Positions 18,172-28,590 are shown, counted from the stretch's first letter. The stretch is 40,935 nucleotides of DNA from Acidocella sp. (GCF_013044125.1 NZ_JABEVC010000051.1:1-40935), one strand, 5' to 3'. Numbers and translations are program-made. Notes: a model not told the origin generated them from the letters alone.

Positions 18172-18939
18172 ATGAGCTTCAAGCCCGCCCGCCGCCCGCA
18201 TTTCTTCTACACCACGGCGCCGCTGCCCTGCCCCTATGTGGAGGGCCGCACCGAGCGCAAGGTGGTGACCGAGCTTGCCGGCGTCTCGGCCGAAACCCTG
18301 CACGACCGTCTCTCCCGCGGCGGCTTCCGGCGCAGCCACAACATCGCCTACGCGCCGGTTTGCCCCAGTTGCAGCGCCTGCGTGCCCATCCGCATCCGCG
18401 CGCGCGACTTTACCCCCAACCGCACGCAAAAACGCATCGCCCGCATCAACGCCGATCTGGTGGTGCAGGAAATCCCGCCGCGCGCCACCACCGAGCAATA
18501 CCAGCTCTTCCAGCGCTACCAGCAGGCCCGCCACGGCGAGGGCGACATGGCGAGCATGAGTTTTTATGACTACCGCGCCATGGTCGAGGACACGCCGATT
18601 GAAACCTCGGTCATCGAATTCCGCACCCACCAGGGCGCCTTGCTCGGCGCCTGCCTCACCGACCATCTCGGCGACGGGCTTTCCGCCGTCTACAGCTTCT
18701 TTGAAACCAGCATGGACGAACGCTCGCTCGGCACTTACGCCATCATCTGGCTGGCGGCGCGCGCGGTGGCGATGGGCCTGCCGTTCGTCTACCTCGGCTA
18801 CTGGGTCGAAGAGAGCCGCAAAATGGCCTATAAGGCCAAATTCCGCCCCAGCGAGGTGTTAAAACACGGGCAATGGGTGCCGCTGGCGGAGCACCGGGTG
18901 CATCAATTTACCCCGGCGGCTTTGGCGCCCGCCGGATAG
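18172..18939 (+). CDS. bpt: Arginyl/leucyl-tRNA--protein transferase (Bpt family)
   Basis: HFFYTTAPLPCPYVEGRTERKVVTEL, GFRRSHNIAYAPVCPSCSACVPIRIRARDFTPNRTQKR, YSFFETSMDERSLGTYAIIWLAARAVAMGLPFVYLGYWVEESRKMAYKAKFRPSEVL. Confidence 0.94.
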   Translation: MSFKPARRPHFFYTTAPLPCPYVEGRTERKVVTELAGVSAETLHDRLSRGGFRRSHNIAYAPVCPSCSACVPIRIRARDFTPNRTQKRIARINADLVVQEIPPRATTEQYQLFQRYQQARHGEGDMASMSFYDYRAMVEDTPIETSVIEFRTHQGALLGACLTDHLGDGLSAVYSFFETSMDERSLGTYAIIWLAARAVAMGLPFVYLGYWVEESRKMAYKAKFRPSEVLKHGQWVPLAEHRVHQFTPAALAPAG

Positions 18940-18945
18940 GCCGCG

Positions 18946-18975
18946 CATTCCCCACCAGAACATTCCCCACCAGAA
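18946..18975. repeat. 15-bp perfect tandem duplication (2 copies)
   Basis: cattccccaccagaa repeated at 18946-18960 and 18961-18975, just upstream of the SD and ATG of the cupin gene. Confidence 0.9.
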
Positions 18976-18987
18976 CAAGGAGCCTGA

Positions 18988-19305
18988 ATGGCCTTCGCAT
19001 GCACCACCCCCGCGGTCCCCACCCTACAGCGCGACGATGCCGATGTTCGGATCACGCGCTGGGATTTCGCCCCCGGCGCGGTGACCGGATGGCACAGCCA
19101 CGGATTACCCTATTTCATCGTCATGCTGACCGATTCAACAATGCGCGTTGACGACGGCAAAAACATTACCGACTACCCGCGCAAGGCCGGAGACTCATAC
19201 AGCCGCGCCTCGGGCATCGCGCATGACGTGATGAACGCCTCCGACACGCCGATGGCCTTCGTCGAAATCGAGGTCAAACGGCTCGAGGCGCTGATTTTCA
19301 GCTAA
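18988..19305 (+). CDS. Cupin domain-containing protein
   Basis: ITRWDFAPGAVTGWHSHGLPYFIVMLTDSTMRV...GDSYSRASGIAHDVMNASDTPMAFVEIEVK. Confidence 0.85.
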   Translation: MAFACTTPAVPTLQRDDADVRITRWDFAPGAVTGWHSHGLPYFIVMLTDSTMRVDDGKNITDYPRKAGDSYSRASGIAHDVMNASDTPMAFVEIEVKRLEALIFS

Positions 19306-21190
19306 AATCCAAACATATGGTCGAATGAAAACCCGCCCGCGCCATCGTCAACCCCATGAAACCCGAACAGCCGGCAGGTGGTATCGCGGATGAGCACATA
19401 ACCCGCCTCCCCCGCCGCGCTTAATTCGGCTCCGGAAAAATACTTCGCCGGATACACAATGGCCGAACCCGAACACGCGATCCGCAGCGCCGCGCTCGCC
19501 AGCAACGTGCCCGCCGCATCATAAAGCTCCAGAGCCGTGCTGGAAAAATCAAGCCACCGTGCGGATGCCGGATAGATCAGCACGCAAAAACTCTGCCGCC
19601 CGCCAAACCCCAGCTTCAAAAACAACCGCGTCGAGAGCCCCGGCGCCTTGCCGGTGTAGCTCTGCGGCTCGTTTTTATAGGTCATGATCGTATTGAAAAT
19701 ATGCCCGCCAAAACTGCTCTCCGCCGCATGGCCGCTCGCCCGGTCCTCAAACCGGAACAGTGCATGCAGCCAGCCGTTGGCCTCCCCGCCCTCACGAAAA
19801 TCGTAGACCAGCTCGGCATGCCCGCCATCGGCCAGCACGCCGGGGCGCAGCACATCGTCCATATCCACAGCCAGGCCATGGCCGCGCGGCAGCACGCCCA
19901 AGAACCGCTCCGCCAGCTTCTCGCCCTGCGCGCTGAAAACATCCAGCCTTAGCGGCATGTTGTGCTCATGCACCGCCATCGGCGTCGGCTGCACGATGGT
20001 TTTGAACCGCCCGCGCGGCAGCACCGGGAAGGGCAGCAGAAACCCCCGCCCCATCTCTGAATACAGCGCTTTGATCCCGGCGTCGTCGCGCAAATCCGCG
20101 CGCTCCACATTCACATGCGCGATGCGCGTGCGCGCGGCGCGCGTAACCTCATAACGCGGGCGCACCACATGCCGCCCGGCGCGCAATTCCACTTGCGCCG
20201 GCCAGGAAACACCCGGCAGCACCGCCGCCACATCCACCGCCAGAGTCGCGAAGGGCGCAACCCCGGCGGCAATTCCCACCGGCGCCTCGGCGCCCATGCG
20301 GTCCAGCGCCATCGCCCCGGCGGGGACCGGCACGGCATGGCTGTTCTGCACCCACAGAATCACCCGTTCATCCGCGCGCGGCGCGGGCAATCCGGCAAAC
20401 CGCTCCGACGGCCAGGCATTCGCATCATGCGTGCAGGAGAGCGAGGCCCCATTGTCAGCGGCGTAGGTGTCCAGCGCATATTTCACCACATCATGCCCCG
20501 CCACGCCGATCGCGTGCAGGAACAACTGCCCGGTGAACGGCCCCAGCCCGAAGCGCGCGCGCACGGCGGCGCTATCCAGCACGAAACCGCCCGCCCCGGC
20601 CGGCGCCGGATCTTCCCATTGCGCCAGAACCTCGCCCGCCGCGCCGTAGAGGCGGCAGAAAAACCGCACTGCCTTCGCACCATATCCGGCCCAGTAATTC
20701 GCCGTGGTCAGCCGCGTGGAAAAATGCCCATCCTCACGGAAAAACACGAAATTGGTGGCGAAATTGAGCGGATCCAGGTAGCGCGCCGCATTGGTCAGCA
20801 TCGCCTCCGGCAGTTTCGCGCCGTCCAGCGTCAACACCCGCGCGCCCGGCGGCGCAAAGCGTGCCAGCCGCTCCACCGCCCGCCCGGCATCGAAGGCGGC
20901 AACCAGCACGCTTTCCACCTGGGCCGCGCACAGGCAGGTGAGCGCGCGCGCCACATGCCCGCCGCGCAGCTGGCCGATGGCCAAACTATCCTGCACATAC
21001 ACACCCTCGGCATCCAGCCCTGGGCAAAGCGCCAGCAGCGGCCCGGCAATGCCGTCGGGGTCGAAAATCGCCACCCGCCCGGCCCGCGCCGCCAGCTGCT
21101 TCAGCCCCTCGGCCGCCACCGGATGCGCCAGCGCCTTATAGGCCACGTTGCCGCCACGCAGATTATCGAAAGTCTCAATATCCAGCATCA
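19302..21190 (-). CDS. Conserved-looking protein of unknown function (629 aa)
   Basis: Long ORF coupled (TAATG) downstream of an ELM1-family gene; no motif recognised (e.g. SSFGGHIFNTIMTYKNEPQSYTGKAPGLSTRLFLKLGF). Supported by length, start coupling and coding context. Confidence 0.8.
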
Positions 21191-22123
21191 TTACAATCCC
21201 AAGCGGTCACGCATCTGTTGCGCCGCCATCTGCGTGTCATCCAGGGGCCCGGTATCCCACAGCTCCAATTTTCCGGCAAAATCGCGTACCCGCCCGGCAT
21301 CCACCAGACTATCCATGAACGCGCCGATCCGCGCGGACTTGCCCGGCAGCCGGAGCAGAAACACCGGTGCGGATGTCGCCACCGCCTCGGAGACCATGGA
21401 GACCGAATCCGCCGTGCACAAAATTGCATCGGCGCAGGCCAGCATGCCGAAATAAGGATTTTCCCCGGCGCCATCCCAGATCCAGGCCCCCAGCGGCTCC
21501 AGCGTCTCTCGTAGAATTTTTACAATCTCCGGCCCTGTGCGGCGCGAGGGGGTTATCACCACGCCGATTTTCTCCTGGCGGATCAGCGCGGCCAGCTGCC
21601 CGGCCAGCTCGCGCCCCTGCGCCGGCTCAAACCGGTAGCGCCCATTGCTGCCGCCCAGCAGCACCGCCAGCAGCGGGTGCTGATACGGCGCAAACACCGG
21701 CGCCCATTTCAGCAGCTCCGCCGCCAGGCGCGGCTGTGTCACCCGGTGCAGCGCCGTGCGGGTCACGATCACATTTCCGCCAGTTATGCCATCATGGCGC
21801 GCCGCCATCACCAAGTCGAACTTATTGAGATTCATGCGCGGATGCTGAATCGCCACCGCCTTCACCCCCGGCCCGCGCAAGCTCGCCGCCACCCGCGCGC
21901 CCGCGCCGCCGCAGCCCAGCAACACCTGCGGCAAGGGCGGCGCGAACGCCTCGCTCTTCACCGCCCAGCGGATTCCCGGCCACAACCGGGGCGAAACCTT
22001 ATCCCATGGCGGCAAAAACGCCAGCGTGCGCATGTCCACCTCCATGCCCGCGGCCTCTGCCAGACCAATCCCCTGCGAGCGCAACCCCGCGATGTCGGTG
22101 CATAAAATTCTTGCGGTAACCAT
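21191..22123 (-). CDS. Mitochondrial fission ELM1 family protein (DUF1022, GT-B-like)
   Basis: LLGCGGAGARVAASLRGPGVKAVAIQHPRMNLNKFDLVMAARHDGITGGNVIVTRTALHRV, VLLGGSNGRYRF, ITPSRRTGP, DAILCTADSVSMVSEAVATSAPVFLL. Confidence 0.9.
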   Translation of the reverse strand: MVTARILCTDIAGLRSQGIGLAEAAGMEVDMRTLAFLPPWDKVSPRLWPGIRWAVKSEAFAPPLPQVLLGCGGAGARVAASLRGPGVKAVAIQHPRMNLNKFDLVMAARHDGITGGNVIVTRTALHRVTQPRLAAELLKWAPVFAPYQHPLLAVLLGGSNGRYRFEPAQGRELAGQLAALIRQEKIGVVITPSRRTGPEIVKILRETLEPLGAWIWDGAGENPYFGMLACADAILCTADSVSMVSEAVATSAPVFLLRLPGKSARIGAFMDSLVDAGRVRDFAGKLELWDTGPLDDTQMAAQQMRDRLGL

Positions 22124-22185
22124 GCGGCGGCTTTGCGGCGTGTGCTCGCTGGCGTCAATCCCGCACAAACCCGCGCGATTGCGCC

Positions 22186-23184
22186 TTGTCACAACTTCGT
22201 TACACTGCACCCATGACTCCTGGCCACCCGCCGGCTGATTCCGCCCCCGCAGACCCCGCCAGCCCGGCGGAAATACCCGCGTTTGCGGTCCAAATTGCAA
22301 CACCGGACATCTCCCCCTTCCGCCAGGGCAACACCGGCATTCCCGGCTTCACCACGCGTGACTCCCGCACACCCGGCCCGCATGTGGTTCTGGTCAGCCT
22401 CATCCACGGCAACGAGATCGCGGGTGCCGCCATCCTGGCTGAGCTGCTGCGCGCGCGTTTCATGCCCCTGCGGGGCAAGCTCACCCTCGGTTTCGCCAAT
22501 CTCGCGGCGTTTGACCGATTCAACCCCCAATCCCCCCTCGCCTCGCGCCATGTCGAGGAAGACCTCAACCGCGTCTGGGATGATCTGCAATTATTCGGCG
22601 TGCGCCGCTCGCTGGAACTGAACCGCGCGCGCGAAATCCGCCCATTGATCGACACGGCCGACATTCTGCTGGACCTGCACACAATGCTCTGGCCCTCATG
22701 CCCGGTGCTGCTCTGCGGCCCCACCGCCCGTGGGCGCGAACTGGCGATGAAGCTGGGCACGCCGGCCACCGTCGTCGCGGACCGCGGCCATGCCGGGGGC
22801 AAGCGCCTCATTGACTACGGCCGCTTCAGCGAAGCCGCCGGCATACTGGCTGAAGCCGGGCAGCACTGGGAACCCGCGGCCCTGAGCCAAACCCGCGCCA
22901 CCGTGCACGCCCTGCTGCGCCAGACCGGCATGCTCACGGCACCGCCGCCGCCGCCATCACCCATCACCTTCGCGCAGGTCACCCACACCCTCACCGCGCG
23001 GACCAACCGCTTCGTCTTTCTGCGCAACTTCCATGGCGGCGAAATCATCCCCGCCGCGGGCACCCTCATCGCGCATGACGGCGAAACCGAAATCCGCACC
23101 CCTTATGATAATTGCATGCTGGTAATGCCGAGCCTGCGCGTCAGCCATGGCCACACCGCCGTGCGGCTGGCCCAGGTTGGGTGA
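22186..23184 (+). CDS. Succinylglutamate desuccinylase/aspartoacylase family protein
   Basis: VVLVSLIHGNEIAGAAILAELL, RHVEEDLNRVWDDL, ADILLDLHTMLWP: M14-type zinc carboxypeptidase-like motifs. Start may be 22213. Confidence 0.88.
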   Translation: MSQLRYTAPMTPGHPPADSAPADPASPAEIPAFAVQIATPDISPFRQGNTGIPGFTTRDSRTPGPHVVLVSLIHGNEIAGAAILAELLRARFMPLRGKLTLGFANLAAFDRFNPQSPLASRHVEEDLNRVWDDLQLFGVRRSLELNRAREIRPLIDTADILLDLHTMLWPSCPVLLCGPTARGRELAMKLGTPATVVADRGHAGGKRLIDYGRFSEAAGILAEAGQHWEPAALSQTRATVHALLRQTGMLTAPPPPPSPITFAQVTHTLTARTNRFVFLRNFHGGEIIPAAGTLIAHDGETEIRTPYDNCMLVMPSLRVSHGHTAVRLAQVG

Positions 23185-23206
23185 GTATTCCTTCAAAAAC
23201 AGATAA

Positions 23207-23965
23207 TTATACTTCCATTTCAATTTGCAGCAACAAGCTGTCCAGCGCATCCGGCTCAGCCAGCGCCTCGCCGATCAGCACGATCACCGGCCCCGCGGCC
23301 CTGGCGTCCACCACCAGCCCGGGCAGCGAGCCGATGGTGCCGCGCATAATCCGCTGCCCCTCAAGGCTCACACTCTCAACCGCCACCGCCGGCATGCCCG
23401 GCGCCATCCCCGCCTCAATGAAATGCGCGGCCAAACCGGGCAACGTCTGCCCGCCCATATACACCACCAGCGTACCGCCGGATTTGGTGAGGGAAACCCA
23501 ATCATGCGCCGGCAATCCGCTCTCGGCGCCATGCCCGGTGAGAAAATGCAGCGAGCGCGCCACGCCACGCCGTGTCAGCGAGCAGCGCAGCGCCGCCGCC
23601 GCCGCCGTCGCCGCCGTCACCCCGGGGATCACCTCAAAACCGATCCCCGCAGCCCGCAGCGCGTCCATCTCCTCGGTGGCGCGGCCAAAAACCATCGGGT
23701 CGCCGCCCTTCAGCCGCACCACAAGCGCGCCGGTGCGGCCCTGCGCCACCAGCAGGCGGCAAATCTCCGCCTGGCTGGCCGAATGCCGGCCGCAACGCTT
23801 GCCGACATCAATCAACCGCGCATCCGCCCTGGCCATCGCCACCACGCGCGGGTCCACCAGGCTGTCATACAGCAGCACATCCGCCGCCGCGATCACCCGC
23901 GCGGCCTTCACAGTCAGCAATTCCGGGTCTCCGGGACCAGCCCCCGCCAGAAACACGCGCGCCAT
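23207..23965 (-). CDS. cobA: Uroporphyrinogen-III C-methyltransferase
   Basis: VFLAGAGPGDPELLTVKAARVIAAADVLLYDSLV, VVRLKGGDPMVFGRATEEMDALRAAGIGFEVIPGVTAA, SLTRRGVARSLHFLTGHG, VVYMGGQTLPGLA. Confidence 0.94.
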   Translation of the reverse strand: MARVFLAGAGPGDPELLTVKAARVIAAADVLLYDSLVDPRVVAMARADARLIDVGKRCGRHSASQAEICRLLVAQGRTGALVVRLKGGDPMVFGRATEEMDALRAAGIGFEVIPGVTAATAAAAALRCSLTRRGVARSLHFLTGHGAESGLPAHDWVSLTKSGGTLVVYMGGQTLPGLAAHFIEAGMAPGMPAVAVESVSLEGQRIMRGTIGSLPGLVVDARAAGPVIVLIGEALAEPDALDSLLLQIEMEV

Positions 23966-24033
23966 CATACACTCCAGCATTTTGCCGCGATATAATGCGC
24001 CCGCCGCGCGAGCGTGAGTCCTAAATCCGCGTT

Positions 24034-24873
24034 TCAGGCCACCAGCGACATTTTCGCCGGCGGCAGCTTGATCGCGCTGATCAGCGAACGCACCTCATTA
24101 CGGGCGGCAATATGCGAAAGCCCCAGCGCGATGCCGATATTCGCCTCACGCACATCCATCAGGGTCAGCCCCTGCAGGTAGAGCTCGCGGAAAATCACCC
24201 GCTCGCCAAACCCTTTCAGCGTGCGAAAGCCGATCCGCTTGGCCAGCAGGTCCAGCGTCTCGCCCACATCGCGCTTGTTGCGCGCCTCAGAGGCGGCAAG
24301 CCGGTTGCGCATCACCATCCAGTCGATCTTGCCGCGATCACGCGAGAAGCGGTTCTTGCGCGCCTCCCACACCATTTCCGAGTAGATGCTAGGGTTCACG
24401 ATGTCGTGATTGTCCGGGTCCACCTTCGCCAGCATCGAAAAATCGACAAAACTGTCGTTGATCGGGGTGATCAGCGTGTCCGCGTGGCTATGCCCGTAGC
24501 GTGAGAGATATGTGTCGGCCCCCGGGCAGTCGATCACCACCACATCCATGCCCTCGAATTCGGCCAGCGCCGTATCGAAGCGCAAGCGTTCCTCCGCCTC
24601 CGCCTCTAGCCGGTTATCCAGGATCGCGCGATGCACGGAGCGAAACGCGGGCAAAGGCAGCACAATCCCCTTGCTCTCCACGAAATGTTTCCGGGCCGCC
24701 AGCGTGCCGGCCAGCGTACCCTGCCGCGCGTCAAGATCCATGGCGCCCACGCTGTAGCCATCGCGCAGCAGCGAGACGATGATATGGATGGAGGTAGTGG
24801 ATTTGCCCGAGCCGCCCTTCTCATTGCCCAGCACAATGACATAAGGACGCGATTGGGCAGACACGCTGGCCAT
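24034..24873 (-). CDS. mipZ: MipZ-type ParA-like ATPase (division plane positioning)
   Basis: YVIVLGNEKGGSGKSTTSIHIIVSLLRDGYSVGAMDLDARQGTLAGTLAARKHF, VVIDCPGADTYLSRYGHSHADTLITPINDSFVDFSMLAKVD, MVMRNRLAASEARNKRDVGETLDLLAKRIGFRTLKGFGERVIFRELYLQGLTLMD. Alternative upstream ATG at 24921. Confidence 0.92.
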   Translation of the reverse strand: MASVSAQSRPYVIVLGNEKGGSGKSTTSIHIIVSLLRDGYSVGAMDLDARQGTLAGTLAARKHFVESKGIVLPLPAFRSVHRAILDNRLEAEAEERLRFDTALAEFEGMDVVVIDCPGADTYLSRYGHSHADTLITPINDSFVDFSMLAKVDPDNHDIVNPSIYSEMVWEARKNRFSRDRGKIDWMVMRNRLAASEARNKRDVGETLDLLAKRIGFRTLKGFGERVIFRELYLQGLTLMDVREANIGIALGLSHIAARNEVRSLISAIKLPPAKMSLVA

Positions 24874-24885
24874 GGGTAACTCTCC

Positions 24886-24940
24886 GACTCGGGTTTCGAA
24901 TCCTCCTTTAACCGAGTCCATCGATTCTGCCCAAGGATTC
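24886..24940. promoter_or_regulatory. Cluster of five GANTC (CcrM methylation motif) sites upstream of mipZ
   Basis: GACTC 24886-24890, GAATC 24898-24902, GAGTC 24914-24918, GATTC 24923-24927, GATTC 24936-24940. Confidence 0.8.
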
Positions 24941-24997
24941 GTTATGCTGCACCGCCGCGCCCGCTTATAACTTCGCTGAAACAGGAGGTGGGATGCC

Positions 24998-25603
24998 ATG
25001 AAGCCATACCGTATTCTGGGCGCATGCTCCGGCTGGTCCGCGCTGCTCACCCAATACTGTCTCACCACCGCGCACGCGGGCCTGCTCCCCGGCAGCATCA
25101 CCTATTTCGGCTTCTTCACCATCTGGGGCAACCTTCTCGTGGCCCTGGCCTTCACCGCGCCGCTGCTGCCAGCCGCCACCCGGCCCACGTTTTTCCTCCG
25201 CCCCGGCGTGCGCGCGGCCATCGGGGTCTATATCCTCGTCATCGCGGTGGTGTATTATTTTCTATTGCGAAAGCTCTACCACCTCACCGGGCTGGACTGG
25301 TACGTGAACCTCCAGCTGCACGACATCAACCCGCCGCTTTATGTGCTGGATTGGGCGTTCTTCGTGCCCAAAGGGCAGTTACGTTTCCGCCAGATACCCT
25401 ACTGGCTCATCTGCCCGCTGGTCTACGCGGGTTACGTCCTGCTGCACGGCGCGCTTAGCAGCTATTACCCTTACCCGTTCCTCAACGCGGCCACGCTGGG
25501 CTATCCTCGGGTCAGCCTGAACATCGCCGGTCTCGCCCTGCTGTTCGCGGGCACGGGCGCCGGCTTCATCGCTGCCGGGCGCTACCTGCCCAACCCCGCC
25601 TGA
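24998..25603 (+). CDS. Pr6Pr-like integral membrane protein
   Basis: YFGFFTIWGNLLVALAFTAPLL, NLQLHDINPPLYVLDWAFFVPKGQLRFRQIPYWLICPLVYAGYVLLHGALSSYYPYPFLNAATLGYPRV; preceded by aggaggtgggatgcc. Confidence 0.85.
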   Translation: MKPYRILGACSGWSALLTQYCLTTAHAGLLPGSITYFGFFTIWGNLLVALAFTAPLLPAATRPTFFLRPGVRAAIGVYILVIAVVYYFLLRKLYHLTGLDWYVNLQLHDINPPLYVLDWAFFVPKGQLRFRQIPYWLICPLVYAGYVLLHGALSSYYPYPFLNAATLGYPRVSLNIAGLALLFAGTGAGFIAAGRYLPNPA

Positions 25604-25606
25604 GGC

Positions 25607-27022
25607 TTATTTTCCGGTCAAAATCCGGTCCACCAGCTCGCGCACTGTCGGGATGAACCCGTTGGAATAGAACGGATCGCTGCCAAAACGGCAGGCATTA
25701 TGCCCGGCGAACATCAGATTATGGTCCAGCGCATCCAGATCATCCGGCGCGGCATGGGCAATATCCTGCAAGGTCTTCTGGATGCAGAAGCTGCGCGGAT
25801 CGGCCTTTTTGCCGTTGTCATATTCCGGCGGCTCCTGGCTCCAGTTGGAGAACCGGCATTGGCTCAGGCAGCCCATGCAGTTCACCTGGTCGGTATGGAT
25901 CTCCTCGGCCTTCGCCGGGGTCACGAAGATCAGCGTGGAATCCGGGGTGCGCAGTGCATCCACATAACCGGCCTCTTCCCAGTCCCTCACCCGCGCATAA
26001 TCCGGCGCGGTGAGGTACACGGAGCGCTTACGCGCACCCACGCCATATTCCACCACATGCTCGCCAACCGGCTCGGGCGAATACGCCACCTGCCGCTCGT
26101 TGCGCCCGCGCAGCTCCTGGATGAAGCTGTTGTTCACGGCGGATGAATAAAACCCCGTGGGGGAGAATTTGTTGAGGAACACATCGCCCGGCTTGAGCGT
26201 GCGCAGGCGCTCCTTCCAGCTCGCTGGAATCGGGCTTTCCCTGGTCAGCAGCGGGCGGCTGCCGAACTGAAAGGCAATCGGCCCCAACTCGGGATTATCG
26301 ATCCAGTCTTCCCATTCCTCCAGCGCCCACACGCCGCCGGCCATGATGATCGGGGTCTCCCCCAGGCCGAATTCGCGCATGATCTTGCGCAGCGCCAGCA
26401 CGCGCGGAAACGGCGCCTCGGGCTTGCCCGGGTCCTCGCTGTTGGAAAGCCCGTTATGCCCCCCGGCCAGCCATGGGTCCTCATACACCACCCCGCCGAG
26501 CAGATTCGCCGCCTTGGAATAGGCCCGCTTCCACAGTGCCGAGAACGCGCGCCCGGAAGACACGATGGGATAATAATGCACATTGAACTTGGAGGCGATC
26601 TCCGAGAGCCGGTAGGGCATCCCCGCACCGCAGGTGATGCCGTTCACCAGCCCCTTGGTGCGCTCCAGAACGCCGGTGATCACCCGCTCCGCACCGCCCA
26701 TCTCCCACAGGATATTGGCATGGATGCGCCCCTTGCCGCCGGAAATCTCATAAGCGCGCTCAGCCTGGGCAACGCCGCCCTCGATCGCGTAGGCAATCAG
26801 CTCCTCATGGCGGTCCCGCCGGGTCTTGCCATGATAAACCGGCGAGATCACGTGCCCCTCCGCGTCGTAATTATCAGGATTGACCGCCGAGAACGTCCCC
26901 GCCCCGCCGCCCGCGGCCCAATGGCCGGCGGTTACGCCGTTGGAAACAGCAACACCCTTGCCGCCCTCCACGAGGGGCAGAATTTCAGTTCCGCCCATGC
27001 GGATGGCATTGATAAGCTTCAT
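25607..27022 (-). CDS. NAD(P)H-dependent flavin oxidoreductase / nitronate monooxygenase-like protein with C-terminal Cys cluster
   Basis: GTEILPLVEGGKGVAVSNGVTAGHWAAGGGAGTFSAVNPD, GITCGAGMPYRL, IIMAGGVWALEEWEDW, IAFQFGSRPLLT; C-terminal VNCMGCLSQCRFSNW...SFCIQ...HNACRFG. Confidence 0.85.
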   Translation of the reverse strand: MKLINAIRMGGTEILPLVEGGKGVAVSNGVTAGHWAAGGGAGTFSAVNPDNYDAEGHVISPVYHGKTRRDRHEELIAYAIEGGVAQAERAYEISGGKGRIHANILWEMGGAERVITGVLERTKGLVNGITCGAGMPYRLSEIASKFNVHYYPIVSSGRAFSALWKRAYSKAANLLGGVVYEDPWLAGGHNGLSNSEDPGKPEAPFPRVLALRKIMREFGLGETPIIMAGGVWALEEWEDWIDNPELGPIAFQFGSRPLLTRESPIPASWKERLRTLKPGDVFLNKFSPTGFYSSAVNNSFIQELRGRNERQVAYSPEPVGEHVVEYGVGARKRSVYLTAPDYARVRDWEEAGYVDALRTPDSTLIFVTPAKAEEIHTDQVNCMGCLSQCRFSNWSQEPPEYDNGKKADPRSFCIQKTLQDIAHAAPDDLDALDHNLMFAGHNACRFGSDPFYSNGFIPTVRELVDRILTGK

Positions 27023-27073
27023 TTTCCGAACACCCTGGTTTGGCTTTTAGCCCACCCCCTTGAGTGGACGCGC

Positions 27074-27085
27074 CCATATATATGG
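27074..27085. promoter_or_regulatory. 12-bp perfect AT-centred palindrome in a divergent promoter region
   Basis: CCATATATATGG between the flavin oxidoreductase (-) and eno (+) starts. Confidence 0.45.
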
Positions 27086-27116
27086 AGTTCTATTACCAGA
27101 TTGAAACACGGCGTGA

Positions 27117-28511
<1,395 letters not shown>

Positions 28512-28531
28512 TTTCCGGCGATCGTCTAAAA

Positions 28532-28569
28532 CACAAAGGCCCCGGCGGTTCGCCACCGGGGCTTTTGTT
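28532..28569. terminator. Intrinsic, apparently bidirectional terminator between eno and queD
   Basis: acaaaggccccggcgg-ttcg-ccaccggggcttttgtt: GC stem with one mismatch, TTCG tetraloop, A-run on the left and T-run on the right. Confidence 0.85.
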
Positions 28570-28590
28570 GTGCCGGATTTATTAGCCCGC

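Noticed and set aside
20115-21455. 446-aa plus-strand ORF
   Set aside because: Antisense to the 629-aa gene. The minus-strand frame is longer, coupled to ELM1, and has a more protein-like composition; the plus frame is Arg/His/Gln-rich.
23588-23620. GCC trinucleotide run resembling a microsatellite
   Set aside because: Encodes the Ala-rich AATAAAAA stretch inside cobA; codon bias is a sufficient explanation.
24886-24905. tRNA T-arm-like string gggtttcgaatcc near mipZ
   Set aside because: Has an extra T relative to the GGTTCGAATCC consensus and I could not assemble an acceptor, D-arm and anticodon arm around it.
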